From Istiophorus platypterus (taxonomy: Eukaryota; Chordata; Actinopteri; Istiophoriformes; Istiophoridae), in assembly GCA_016859345.1 (NCBI GenBank), contig CM029118.1, positions 27,896,001 through 27,960,000 on the forward strand: a stretch of 64,000 bases of DNA. Direction: 5' to 3'. Numbering within the stretch: position 1 is the stretch's first letter; every line of letters starts with the position of its first letter. Both the position numbers and the translations under genes were made by a program. The notes beneath the pieces were generated by a model. The model searched no databases. It saw only the letters and a list, made by a program, of their open reading frames with translations, and had not been told where the DNA came from. This document shows positions 1-12,900 of this stretch, in pieces.

Positions 1-2284
1 CTGATGGAAAAGGACATTATAGACCAATAATACATGGACGGTGGTGTCCACATACATTATGGCCATAAAGTGTACACCACACCATCATCGTAATGCTTTC
101 AGGTTTGGTTTTAAGATTCTCCCTGGTAGTTTTTCATTGTATTGTAACATGAAATGTGATAGTTGAAAATTGGTTGTCAGGAATTATGAGAGTGCCATGT
201 TATGGGATGTCAGTATATAGGTGCACCCGGAGTGATGAGGTACACAAAAGCCAATTGCCCTCCTTTAGCCAGTCAGCCTCTAGACAGTAAGTGAGAAATA
301 AATTCCGTCCATGGCTACCTACAATCACTGGTTTGATTCTCTACCTTTTATGAAGTCCACTCTGAAAATTAATCAAGTATACACCTAGTGGGCAAGAAGC
401 TGAGACATGCTTGGGATTGAAAAATGTTGTTCTAATCAGAGGCAAAGCTCAGTTTTTCTATTTATTTATTTTTTTACAGCCAGAGCTCTATGAGGTGAGC
501 AAAAGATCCTCTGACTCAACTGGTGAACCAGATGTTGTCTTGTTATTCAGTATGTGGCAGCACTCCGCAGCACTGACACTGTTTCATCTTGTCAGAGCGA
601 AGCAGTGTGCAGTGTGATTATATTGGTGGTCTTGTGTTGTAGTAGCACCATGCTACAGTAACAACAGGCATGTAGCAATGTGCACTATACTGATAAATCT
701 GACTTAAAAAGTGGGTCTCAGTGGACAGCTTGGCCTTGATACAGTCTCCAGTGATGAAGATGTTTCAACCATGACACCAAATAGTCAGAGTAAGTTAAGG
801 CCCAGGTCTGGTGCATTACTTCACTCTTACCAGAATCTGGGACAGTTTATTTTTAATGAAGACAAGCTGATTGCTCATAAAATACACTGAAAAAAGATAC
901 AGCTGTTCACTGGCTTCTCTCATTTTGAAATTGTCAGATTTCCCTGAGACGAGCATCAGCAGCAGGATGAGCAGCAACTGGCCTGATGTAGTCTTACTCC
1001 AAAGGTTCAACCGTCTGCTGCCTGCTGTTGCACCCCCCACACCACAACTACATGTCCTGACACTCCTGTCTATGCCTGCTCACAGTGATGGTATTTTTTC
1101 TAGAGTATAGTAAGCAAATGTTGGCAATGAATTAACACCTGACCCACCGGACATACAGTGCATTTGAAGCAGATAACTATTTTTTTACCATGTTGTTTTC
1201 ATTCTTTTCTCTGACTTTGAAGTAGTCTGCTATGTCCCTTCCTCCCCCATGTTAAGTGTTTGTCAGTACAGCAATGTACTGCACTGCAGACTGAGTCATG
1301 CTTGTCCTCTACTTTCAAAACATTTCTGAACATTTTATAAAGGAACACACTGCGCTGTGAGTGTTCATTTCCTTTAATAGCACATGAGCTGTGCAAAATA
1401 GAGGAATATGAATACTGTATAGAAAACAACTAATAGAACAAAATGACAGTTTACAACAGTGTTGACAATAACACCCAAGGGAGAGAGACAGAGAGAGGCG
1501 GGGGAGGGAGAGAGAGAAAGGACCCAAAGGTTTTTCATTAAGAGTAATTTAGCTGCTATTGTTCACTTTTCTTTGTGCAGGTTTAAATGAAATTGGATTC
1601 TATGACAGTGGATTTTATACCCTGAAGAATAATGACTTGTGCAATGCTACGGGCATATGGCTCAGTACTGTGTGATTTATTATATTTAAGTGTGTTACTG
1701 TAACATATAGACACATATTAGGATGAGCTATTCTTCAGTCACAAAGAAATCAATCGTCCTTCATCCCTTTAGAAACATTTTAAACTCAAACTTTTCCTGA
1801 AAAATAATAAGCTAAGCACCAAGATGTCTGTGTTTCAAATGCCAGTAAGAGCTAGACATGCCTGTCTAAATATTTTGCATGTAAAAAAAAAAAATTTTGT
1901 TACAAAGCTGTGTTTATTACATAATCTTTAAAAAAGTGTGTTTCTTTCATATAGTGATATTGGGCAGAGGTCATTTTATCTGGTCTGTCCAGCCTTTGAC
2001 ACATAATATCTATGATCCTACTGGATTTGACCCAATGTTGCTGTTGATTGAAGGCCTTAATGTACCTTCAAGCAGCTGTTGATAATATTATATCAGCAAT
2101 GGATCACATTATTACATCTATGTTAAATGTGTCGATCACTGAGAAACTCACAGAAAATGATCACCTGTGTCTTCAGTTCAGCTGAGATCTATTGAGATTT
2201 AACTATAACATCATTCAGCTCATTGCCTTAGTTTATTGGGCTCGCAGCTTTAGAGTATGATTTAGTTTCACTGCTTTAATCAGC
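1..2284. other. non-coding DNA, no gene seen
   Basis: The frames here are short, lack recognisable domains and have no supporting splice context. A purine-rich (GA) patch lies near 1480-1520. I see nothing else that can be named. Confidence 0.6.
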
Positions 2285-2545
2285 TTTTTTGGATATTGGA
2301 GCTGTTTTCAGTGAAAAGGCTCTAAAAACCAACTGTATACGACCTGCCCAACATCACAGCAGATAGACAAAGTGAGGGTGTAGCTTGTGAACTGAGCAGA
2401 CCGTTTAGCCGCTAAAGATCCAGATACTTCCCTCAGGAGTCGGTGGAGAGCAAAGCAGAGCTAAAAGGAGAGTGTGAAATGGACTTACTTTTATCAGGTC
2501 CATTTTGGTAATTTTTCTCCATATTTGCTGGATGTGTGAATAAGC
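2285..2545. repeat. dispersed fish repeat, unclassified (probable)
   Basis: The stretch contains the sequence order I associate with a common non-coding fish repeat: a block reading agatagacaaagtgagg, then gccgctaaagatccagat, then ccctcaggagtcggtggag, then cagagctaaaaggagagtg. A weaker relative of the last segment (cagagctaaaaggagcgc) occurs near 30385 in this window. It has no coding capacity. Its class is unknown to me; a non-autonomous DNA element is possible. The call rests on remembered family sequence, so it is moderate. Confidence 0.45.
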
Positions 2546-4612
2546 ATCTGTCTGATAAAGATAAATAATGATAATTTTAAGAGGACATGATATGTCACTT
2601 GGTGTGCTATTTTTGCTGCCCCCAAGCAACCAAAGAATTGGTTATTGCAGGTTTAAAGGCTTCTTTAATGGTTTTCATTGGAAGAAAAAAATCACAATTT
2701 TTTTAGTAATACCTGTATTTTTTATGTCTTACTGTCTTCTTCTGCTTTTTTATTGGCCAATTTGTTATCTTTTACCTTACATAATTGCCAACGTCAATAT
2801 CCACTTTTGCCGACTGAAGTTATAGAAATACCAAATTTCCACAATTTGGATCTTTTTGATGTGGGGTAACAAGAGACCTGGGATTCTTGTGGCATTAGTC
2901 TGCTGACTGCTGTGACTGAATGAATGTGACTGATAGTGATAACACAAAGTTTCACAAAGATACATACAAAGAGATTAGATTGGTCACTTCATGGCCAGTT
3001 CCAGGTTTGTTTTTTTAAGCTTATTATCTAGACTGAAATCAAGCGTATCGGATCAATGCATCCTTAGATAGAAATGTATAGTAAATTAGCATGTGCATGC
3101 AAGAACAAGGGCATACAAAGAATGTGTCATCTTGCTCTTTGATTGATTATATGATTATGATAAAGTCTCTTTACAATGTTTAGTTAAAAGTAGTGTTTGT
3201 TTGTTAGTGATTGGCCTTAAATGTACTGCTCCATTTGTGGGAGATGGCATGTTAATTGTTACCTGTTACTTAAAAATGTCATTTTGACAGCCTGAACTGA
3301 AATACAAATTATAGTAAGGACTTAATTGTAAAATGTTTGACAACCTTATAAGTAACTTGCCTCTTTTGGTTGTCTAACTTAAAGCTTTAGCTGTCATGAC
3401 AGAGGCACTGACATGTGTCAGTGTCACAGGACTAGCAACGATCCACCTTCTGCTTGCAAACCAGACACAGCCAAAAGATGACACATTGCACAGATATTGC
3501 TCTTGTCTTGGTTCAATTTGCATTCAGTGTCTTATTTGGAGACCACCCACCACAGCGCAGGCAGGGGAGCTGCTTCCCAGGAATGTTTAGTGAGCATCTG
3601 GCACTCCCTGATGTCACTGTAGTATTTAGCTGTCTTTCAAGGACTTAAATTCACTTCAATAATTTTTTTAATACCACCTTAATTAAATCCAACCCTGCAC
3701 TCTGTCGCTCTACTACACTGTGGTATCTAATGTTATTTCCCAAAGGTGTGATTTAGTGTATGATACTGCCTATCCTTTGATGCCGTTATGTTTCTGTTTT
3801 ATCTATCAATCTATCTATCTGAGCTTCTTTGGAGTAAAAAATCTTTACAGAGGGGGTCATGATGGAAGAGCGGTCTAATAGTTTACTGACTTGCGTCACC
3901 TAGTCTTAAGGACTTGCAGAGATGTAAACACAAATCCCAGTAACACGCTTGACTCCGAACATATATAGAATTTAAGCATGGTTCTACGAAAATACTTTCA
4001 AAGGACAGAAGAGGATGTCGAATTAAAAAGTTAAAGGTGCCTTGTCGGGCTTTCTTGTAAACACCGTTATGATTAAATTCAGAGTTTCTTACCAAAAGTT
4101 TAGGTCGAACAAATGTGTTTAATGCATTTGTTTCAATCCATGTTTGCTTGTTTGCACTATTATTCACTCCCTACTGTCGGTGCATTGCTGATATGATTGT
4201 TGAGCAGCAGAAAACCCATTGCAGAAATGCATATTGCATCGCCTGTGTGCTTACTGGCATCCGTTTGCATGTGTACAGTACAAAAAAAAGCAGGGGCTCG
4301 CTCAGAAAAAGATTGCTATCAGAGGTCAGTAAATGGAACATGCCAACTAGTTCCATTTAGACAAACACTTGTTTGCACACATATGACAGAGTACTTTATA
4401 TTAAATGTCATCAAATTTCATACTCTATATATAGTTAAGATAGCCTTTTTACTGTCATATATGACTTCATAATAACTCAGTTTTGATGTAATTATTAACT
4501 AGTAAGCTAGCTAGACATACTGTGTAGTAGGCTTTCTTATTCATCTAGTTTGGTAGAAAATGATCTTGTTTAATATCTCCGCTCATACATTTACGCCAGC
4601 AAAAGCTACCAG

Positions 4613-4613
<1 letters not shown>
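2546..4613. other. non-coding DNA, no gene seen
   Basis: The open frames between 2568 and 4472 are low-similarity chance frames that overlap each other on both strands. A short (ATCT)n patch lies near 3802-3822. Nothing else can be supported. Confidence 0.6.
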
Positions 4614-4651
<38 letters not shown>

Positions 4652-4664
4652 ATTTTTTTTTTTT
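4614..4664. repeat. (TA)n microsatellite followed by T-rich tract
   Basis: About 17 TA units run from 4614 to 4648 and are followed directly by a T-rich run. This is read directly in the sequence. Confidence 0.95.
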
Positions 4665-5035
4665 GATTATATACTTATTTAACTTATTTCTCACATTTTT
4701 TTATGCCTTATGTATTTTGAAATTTAAATTGAAGCCCCCTACATTAAAATTCCATCCACTGACAGTGCTATTGAGGAACTTCCCATAAGCATCTCCAGTC
4801 CAAAATGGCAGATATAAATGTATGTGAAAATACGAATCAGTAGTTAAGAGGTGATATGTGCTTATGATGAGCTGTTTGATGGCTTACAGCCCCTCTCAGC
4901 ACATTATTAATCATATCTAACGACTTCAGATACTGCACTAAACAGTTTGCCCTACAGGATTTCCCCACTGCTGCAGCCAGCGCTCAATATGCTGCCCAAG
5001 GCATGACTGTGTTACACATGACGAGATGTGTCTGA

Positions 5036-5040
<5 letters not shown>

Positions 5041-5077
<37 letters not shown>
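5041..5077. repeat. (TG)n microsatellite
   Basis: An uninterrupted TG run of about 18 units. The THTHTH-type frame on the other strand is an artefact of this repeat. Confidence 0.97.
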
Positions 5078-5080
<3 letters not shown>

Positions 5081-6239
5081 TGTTTATGTGTGCGTGCATA
5101 GGAAAGAGCTAGAGTAAAGATGGTGGGGAAGAGAGAGGGAGGAAAGGGGAGCGAAAGGGAGCTGCATGATCTCAAGCGGCAAATTAGGGCCTCTCTGAAA
5201 TCGATAACAGGGGAGCCATGCACAGATTTCATTAGTTGGCAAACGTGTGCAGCTAAAGGAATGCAAGCGGATATTGATGTTTGAGATTGATTGATCTCTT
5301 CTTTTCTCAAAAATGTACACACTGAGTTGCAATGCAGTTTGTTTTGGGTTTGTTTGCTTTTTGAGTGCACATTCAATCTTAAATACCAGTTTGTTCATGA
5401 CCTTGAAAACCTAGAAAAACAGACTCACTTTTTATTTAACAGATAGTCAGCTGTTGAAAGTTGATATCACAGATACTTTAAATGGACTTGCTAGGTTAAA
5501 TGACAGGCATACCCAGCCTGCCCCACTACACCCCTGTTCTCCACCACCAGACATGAAATATTTCTTCCGTAAGATTTAAAAATCAATAAACAAAAGTGAC
5601 ATTTGGGCTGCGTGCATCTTAAGCAAATCCACCTTGTCACAGAGGTGGCATTACAAAATACATCTAATGCACCCTACCAAGTAAATGTAATAGCAGGCCC
5701 CACATGGTTCAAATTCTATTTGCCCTTACATTTTAGCCTAATTAGGTCCCAGATGGGTGTGGCTGGCCACAAAGGGAAACCCAAAGAGGGCTAGAAAGGT
5801 TAGGCAACCACAGGGAAGTCAATGTAACAATAAGTGATGGATTACTTCCTTCATATTATCTGAATTTCCCAGATGAATTAAAGGCCACTCCTGTGGTGGA
5901 TAAAGCAGTTTAAAACATTTCTAAAAAAACATTTGCATGAATGAGTCAATATGAGATGGGAGGCTGACAGATCAGCAATGATTAGCGCATTAAATAAACT
6001 GAAAAAAAGATATAGGTGGGATTCATAAATTTACTGTAATTACATCAAATGGCATGGTCTGATGTCATCATAAACCAAATTTACATTTTTTGTAATAACA
6101 TAATTATTCATTTATTTTATTTTCGTTAACTTTTGAAGCACTTTCTGACTACTTTTTCACAGAGTTATTACACTTAAATAACATGTCACTGTCCTTGTCT
6201 CAGGTACATTTATATCACCTTATATTTTAGATGCACAGC
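5078..6239. other. non-coding DNA, no gene seen
   Basis: There is a purine-rich patch at about 5100-5165. No repeat family or exon is recognisable. Confidence 0.55.
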
Positions 6240-6520
6240 AGCACGAATCTGTGGGACCTGGCCAGGTGCTGCAGCAATGTGTTATTCTACCATCTTAATT
6301 TTTCATCACTCCTTTGATTTCCTGCAGCCATCTGATAAATGTGACGTTATGATAGGTTTAAATGATTAATTCAGCCTGAATATGTGCTTTAAAATTTCCA
6401 TTCATTATGGTGCGTCACATTTTATCTGCTGCACATTTAATCATTTGCCATATGCATATTAATGATTACAGTGGTACCTGTGTAATGGGAGTGAGTCATT
6501 TGATGTAAGTGTCTGCTTCT
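6240..6520. promoter_or_regulatory. candidate conserved non-coding block (TAAT-rich)
   Basis: A non-repetitive stretch with balanced composition and many homeodomain-type cores (tgattaat, catattaatgatta) next to an octamer-like tgccatatgcatatt. It lacks simple repeats and any recognisable mobile-element sequence. The look resembles vertebrate conserved non-coding elements, but conservation itself cannot be seen from one sequence. Confidence 0.22.
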
Positions 6521-6965
6521 GTACAGTCATACTGCCCATAGTGCTTATTCCCTTAGTAGATCATTCTCAGCTTCATTGCGTGAGTTTTAAAAGTACAGTG
6601 ATGTGACTTATAGCTTTCTTACCTTGTTAGCCTAAATTGCATGTCATAAGTTACACCAAACTGACAGAGCATGTTAATTAAAATGCAACTTGCTCTTTTC
6701 CTACACTCTTTTTAAACTGTTATTACCATAACTTTTTAGAAAAAAACATGTCTTTTTTTGTGTTTATTTGATGGTTTGCTAGAGCATCATTGACATAAAT
6801 TTCCAACCAATAATGTTGTATGATAAAAGTAGCATCATATAAAATTAAACATGTGACTTGAAAAGTTTCCAATTTTGTCTATCTGGCTTTCTTTTCATTG
6901 CTTTGTTCTTTTACTTTTGTAAAATTAAGATTATGAGCAAATAGTTACTTTCTGTGTTAGTTCTA

Positions 6966-6979
6966 GTGCCACCTGCTCA
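6966..6979 (-). promoter_or_regulatory. CTCF-like motif
   Basis: On the minus strand this reads TGAGCAGGTGGCAC, matching 12 of 14 positions of the CTCF core CCASYAGRKGGCRS. A lone motif match of this quality is common by chance. Confidence 0.25.
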
Positions 6980-8164
6980 ATTTAGAACAGCCTGTCTCAA
7001 TTCATGTCTTGCCACAACATCCTGTTTCAAGTGGAAATTAATGAAATCAACATAAGCATGATGCCATCAAAAAGTATTGTGAAATGATGACAATATGTAA
7101 AGAAGAAAATGATTGCCTCACAAAAAAGTGAGGAAATCTGTTTCCTGATTAGAAGAGGATTGAATGGAGGCAGATGTTTGAATACAAAAGTCTATCTCTC
7201 TTCTCGCTCCCCATGTCCCCCCTGTTTCTCATCTCTCCCATTTCTCTTGTCTCAGCCCAACTGTCAGACAGCTGCCCAGCCTGAGTCTAGTTCTGTCAGA
7301 GGTTTCATCCTGTTAAAAGGGAGTCTCTCCTCTTTACTGTTGCCAAGTGCTTGCTCATGGTAGGAACTGTTGGGTTTCCTCTATAATATCATAATAAGTG
7401 TTGACCTTACTTTCTAAAGTGCCTTTTGATAATATGTTATGAGTTTGTGCTATATAAACAAAACTGAAAAGAATTTAAATTTTTCACTTTCTTGAAAAAA
7501 AGAAGTGACAGGTAAGGTGGTCGGTATGACCACTTAATGAAAAGTGGATATAAAAGGGGAAAACTTTTGCCTGTCAAATATTTCTGGTTAGACTTTTAGG
7601 ACTAGAAGTAAAGGCATTCTATCATCTTACACAACTAAGGAAATCGTTCCTGATCAATTTTAATTTGAGCTCGTTAAAAGATTCTGCATTGCAAAAATAC
7701 AATCATTTTTTGACAGACCTTGGGCTAAGATACAAAAGAGAGCACATGCTCTCTCCACTAAGAGACTGCAAAAGCGATGATTTGGGTCTGTCACAACCAC
7801 AAATTTCTGCAGTAATAAATCAAACTTTGATCGCTCGCACTGCTCTTCAGATAATACACAAAGTCATTTGCTCAACTCATGGTGAAGTTCTAGAAAAACA
7901 AGTTGTATTCATGCAAATTGTAGTGCTTTTTTTTTAAATTTGATAATTCTCTTATTGATTAATTTTTTAACATTGCTCATGACATGAAGTCATCCACCCT
8001 GGGCTACATGATAGAAATTAAATAAATATAAATCCCCAACCTTTTTACAGTACTGTTGCATGAACTACTTTTATTCTGATATATTAAATAAGCACCCGTT
8101 TAGGCTGCTGCAAAGGATCACACAGGCAGCAACTGGTTCCAAAGAAAGAAAATGTTTGACTATG
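6980..8164. other. non-coding DNA, no gene seen
   Basis: There is a pyrimidine-rich patch near 7195-7260. The frames at 7109-7363 and 7665-7937 have no recognisable domains. Confidence 0.55.
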
Positions 8165-8824
8165 ATTTACTCTATTCAATTCTATTTTATTTCAAATAGC
8201 ATAATATCATAATAATGGTTATCTCAGGGCACTCAGCACATATAGAGCAGGTCTAGACCAGACTCTTTTTAATTATTATTTTCAGAGATCCAACATTTCC
8301 TCCATGAGCAGGACTTGACAACAGCAGCAATGAAAAACTCCCTTTTAACAGTTTGAGATGCTTAACAGATCCCGGCTCATGGTGTGTGTGTGTGTGTGTG
8401 TGTGAGGGGGGGGGGCTGCCTCGACCGGCTGGGTTGAGAGAGAGAGAGAAAGAGAGAGGAAAATAATAGTTATAACAGTATGGCTAATAATATTAATGCT
8501 AATAAGACTAAGTGAAATAGTAATAATCATAATAATTAAAGCAGTGGGTGTTGATCGGGCTCATGGGGCAGTAGTTGATCTGCAGCCCTGGATCCAGAAA
8601 AAACCTGCAGAAAGTGACAGGAGGAAGAGGAGAGAGACGAGAAAACACTAAAATATGGGAGAGAGAAGAAATTAAGTTAGTAACGCATATTGTTGGGATA
8701 TGAATGTGTACAGATAGAGAGGAAGAGGAGGAGAGAGGAGCTTGGTGCATTATGGGAAGTCCCTGGCAGTCTAGGCCTATAGGGACATAACTAAGGGATG
8801 GTTCAAGCTGAGCCTGAGCCAACC

Positions 8825-9478
8825 CTAACTGTAAACTTTATCAAAAAGTAAGGTTTTCAGCTGACTCTTAAAAAAGGAGATCGTGTCTGCCTCTTGGACC
8901 CAAACTGGGAGATGGTTCCACAGCAGAGGAGCCTGATAACTGAAAGCTCTGCTCCTCATTCTGCTTGTGGAGACTCTAGGAACCACAAGTAGACCTGTAT
9001 TCTGGGAGTGAAGTGTTCTACTGGGATAATAAGGTAATATGAGCTCTTTAAGATAGGAGGGTGTCTGACCACTAAGGGATTTGTAGGTGAGGAGTAGGAG
9101 AATATAAATTGTATTCTAGATTTTACAGTGAGCAAGTGCAGAGAAGCCAACACATGAGAGATAAGATCTCTTTTTCTGGTTCTTGTCAATACCTTCCCTG
9201 CAGCGTTCTGAATCAGCTGGAGACTATTTAATGTTTTTTTTTTTTGGGACAGACAGATAATAGGGAGTTGCAATAATTGAGCCTAGAAGTAACAAAAGCA
9301 TGTACTAGTTTTTTTTGCGTAATTTTAAGACATAATATACCTGATTTTTGCAATGTTACGCAGGTGAAAAAAGGCGTCCTTGAAGTTTGTTCTTTGTGGG
9401 TACAAAATACAACTGGATATCTTCTGCATAACATTTGAAGTTTATGGAGTGTTTTCTAACAATATTGCTGCAAGGAGG

Positions 9479-9545
<67 letters not shown>

Positions 9546-9905
9546 GGAATAGGACTGGTCCAAGCGCAGAACCTTGTGGAACTCCATGACTAACTTTTAA
9601 GTATATAAAGGAATTATTAACACACACAACCTGAAATCTGACAACTAGGACTTAAACCAGCTTAGAGCATTGCCTTTGATCCCAATGAAATGTTTAAGTC
9701 TCTGTAATAAGATGTGATGGTCAGCAGTGTCAAGCACAGCACTAAGATCTAATATGACAAGTATGGAGACAAGTCCTTTATTCGATGTGATGAGAAAATC
9801 ATTTGTACCCTTCACAGTTCAAGGATATTAGAGAAAAGGGAGGGTTAGATATGGGTCTGCAGCTGGCTAATACATCTGGATCAATAGTAGGCTTTTTTAC
9901 AAAGA
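8825..9905 (-). pseudogene. broken reverse-transcriptase region of LINE copy A
   Basis: Read on the minus strand, fragments of the ORF2 C-terminal half appear in the right order but in different frames. First come remnants of the PDVLASxRPIS-like box (about 9875), then the SHGVPQGSALGPVLF palm motif (about 9550-9595), then a catalytic box reading CYAED instead of CYADD at 9419-9430. After that come the TSRLNYCNSLLS motif and LQLIQNAAGKVLTRTRKRD (about 9160-9225). Near 8960-9070 a degraded stretch aligns with copy B. The normal stop is at about 8825-8827. The RT would copy LINE RNA at a nicked target site. This copy cannot do so: it has frameshifts, a changed catalytic aspartate and an inserted AT tract. 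Confidence 0.85.
9482..9543. repeat. (AT)n microsatellite inside LINE copy A
   Basis: About 31 AT units interrupt the RT coding region of copy A. At the matching place in copy B (about 23739-23747) the sequence is only catatattt. The array therefore expanded from a short AT seed after insertion. Confidence 0.95.
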
Positions 9906-9990
9906 AGTTTAATTAATTTAATTGGCCGATAATCAAGATGCAAAGTGGAGCAAAAGAGTTATGTTAACCAATAGTAGATAGAGTGAGCAG

Positions 9991-12900
9991 TATGATAAAC
10001 TGGGCAATGGTGGGAGATGTTGCCTGTGTATTGTATGACTATACTCCCAACAAATCCTGAGAGATTAAAAGATTTTAACTCGACACTAACCCAGTCAAGA
10101 GCAGAAAAATAAAAGATGGCTTTGCCTTCTTAATTGGTGCTCTGGAGATACTTGCCTGGAACCAAAAGCAGTTGGTGGTTATGATCGGTAACCTTACAAC
10201 GAAATCTTGGTCGATCTTCTGAGGTGTCATAGTTACTTTGGCAACAGGTTCTGCCGATGCCTCTTGGTTGTTTCAGTTTTTGGAAGTCTACCAACAAACT
10301 TCTCTCATTCGGTACTGCTGTTAATTTCTCTGTAGGCAGTTGGACAGGCATGCACCCAGCATGTTTCTCTGATGGACTGATGGCAGAATAAAAACAATGA
10401 TTCTAATAACTGTACTTAACTTTCACTATTTGACTTAAGAAGGGATTGGCACTGGCCAAAAAACACAAACCCTTCAAAAATCTTTCAGTTGTGAGCCAGA
10501 GTGGTAATTTTACTCCTTTTAAGTTTAAAAAATATTCTGCTCCTCTGATTTAATTTGTTGACTCCGCTTAAAAATTAGAGGAGCTACAGGTGTACTAGCA
10601 AAAAACTTGCTCAGAAAAACTGATAAACAAAAACAAAAGAACACAAGGAAAAAAGTGCAGAAAAGAAGGACATAAAGGAAAATAATTATCAATGGCAAAT
10701 ATGGCAAAAAGGCTTTTGCAAAAAAATGTGCCTTTTTTTTTTATTCCTTAGGGCCGTGCGTGTGTCTCAAGACTGTCTTCTCCCTTTGTTTCAACTGGAG
10801 AAGTAAGTAATTATCCTATAACTTTTGAAGTTTAATTTGGAGTTTACTCGCAAAAATTAGCCTTTTACCATTATCCATAAAAAATTAAACAGTATTTAAA
10901 GCTAACCGCTATTAATGACAGAAAGGTACAATACAAACATGGATTTCACATTGGTACATTATTCAAAATTTGATTATAATTGACTAAATAATAGATCACA
11001 GCAGTTCCAAACACTGATAATAATAAAATTTAATCGATATCACATATACAATAAAAATCATAGAATAAATGTATAATTGTCTTTTGTATGGAAGATGCTG
11101 AATTAAACATTGTTAATAGATGGTAGTATTGGTAGATATAAACTCAGATCTTGGACTATACTCTTCAGCTTCCCTAAGGCCAAGAGACTTGAGGATTGCA
11201 CCAAATTACATGAAAATATTTGAAAAATAATGTTTCTAGGTGAGAGAATTAATTTTTATATTATTTCAGTAGTGATGAAAAGAGGAATAGGCCAGTTTTC
11301 GGTCAAGACTGGAATGCAGTGTAATATCTGACAGGGGACTGGCCATTTGATAACCCTAAAAGAGGAGGGCAAAAAGGGAGAGGGGGAGGACCGGAGTGTT
11401 TGTGTATGTAATTGGTTCATAGTGTGAAAAAGGGTTCACATCACCATGATGATTACAATTTTTCACTTTGTCTTCTCTGGTAGAAGAAAAAAAACAGTCA
11501 ATTATCGATACTGAGATAAAGTCTTGTTATAGAATGGAGATTTTGTTTGATTACTCCCATTTCTTGAGTTGATCCTCTAGAGTTGACCATAGATTTTACT
11601 GACATTTCAGAAGCTGATCTGGTTTTTGGAAAGGAGAAACCTTTTATCTCTGTTTCCTCTTCATTTGATAGTTTAATTATTGGAGAGCAGGAAAGGAGAC
11701 TTTTTAGGTCCAAAAAAGTCTGAATGTCTTTACCAAGAAGTCTTTAATAATTTAGGGACTGAGGCCAGCCTATATATTCTATATTCCTGTGAATTAACAA
11801 GAGGTGTTGATATGTGATTAGAACAGAGGATGAGAATGTTTTCAATTATAACATCACTGATCACTGCATGTACAATATTGCACAATACATGCGAGATTAT
11901 GAGAACATGTTATTAATCATGGTTTACACACACATATACAGGTGCTTTGTATCAGTATTCTCATCCTACACCTTTGCTGAAATATACAGTACTGGTAAGG
12001 GTATAGTTGTGGGTGGAGAAGGGTGAAAATATAAATGGAAATGAAAGAAGTCTTAATGATAGAGTAACAGATTTTGTACTTTTCATTTTATGTTCCTGAG
12101 ACTTGCTCATAAACAATTTCCAGAAATCACAATAATGATTATAAATACACATTTTTTATTTACTTTAATTATGGATTAGTGTACAGAGTGATATTTCAAC
12201 CCTCTCACCAACAAATTATTCTCATAACCCTCAGCATAACCACAGAAAAGTTTAAGATCAGATACTTTAATGGAAAACGAAGAGATTGTCTGTGAATATC
12301 TTAATTATGTGTGCCGGTATCAGTGTATTTGCGAGTTTCAAGATAAATAAAATAATAATACATCATCATTCTGTTAATAGCAAACATAATCTGGTAAAAG
12401 TTACATTTTCTCCTAAATGTAAAATAACCAACCTATAATTGGAAATCCATGCTATCCAAAAAACACCAAAGTAATAATAATAATCATCATCATCATCAAT
12501 ATCATCATCATCAATATCATCCCATTAATTTTCTTTTTAAAACTGAAACTTCTATATATTCTAAAGAACATTTTTACTAAGTGTGGTGCAAGCTCTGTCC
12601 TTGAAGTCCTGAAGATTTCAGAAAGCAGTCATTTTTTTAGACTGGGGCATCTTCTGCATTTCTCAATGTGTATTCAGTCTCTCGCAACTGAGATTTTTCT
12701 TATTTCTAGAGAAGCACAGAAGAAAATAATTGATAGTGACATGAAAAACGGGAGGTGGGAACAGAGAGCTGTGGGGTCGGTGGGAAGGGGAATAGAGGGG
12801 ATGAATACCTAAGTATTAAGTCTGAGTCGGAACCGCCAGCACCCAGAAATAGTGGAATTTTCTCAGTGGGACATCAATCCTATTTCTTCAAGTCTCCTAC

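Larger units (their letters stand above)
8165..9990 (-). mobile_element. LINE copy A (L2/CR1-type non-LTR retrotransposon), 5' truncated
   Basis: This is a minus-strand LINE whose 3' end lies at the low coordinate. The low-coordinate part is the untranslated tail: a tattcaattctattttatt start, a ggtctagaccagactctt segment, the caacatttcctccatgagca block, then a TG/G-run and GA-rich tract. Copy B at 22245-24215 carries the same segments in the same order. Upstream lies the reverse-transcriptase C-terminal region with several frame breaks. The 5' side (high coordinate) fades out near 9.9-10.0 kb, so the endonuclease region is absent, as usual for 5'-truncated LINE insertions. The lineage is given as L2/CR1-type because of the protein motifs. 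The exact subfamily is not claimed. Confidence 0.9.

Noticed and set aside
4984..5398. His/Thr-rich open frames of 104 and 130 codons
   Set aside because: The THTHTH stretch is the translation of the (TG)n microsatellite, and the remainder has no domain. The same applies to frames at 37693-37890, 42771-42980, 51663-52123 and 57575-57820.
9380..9627. IYIYIY-type frames on both strands
   Set aside because: Artefact of the (AT)n array inside LINE copy A.
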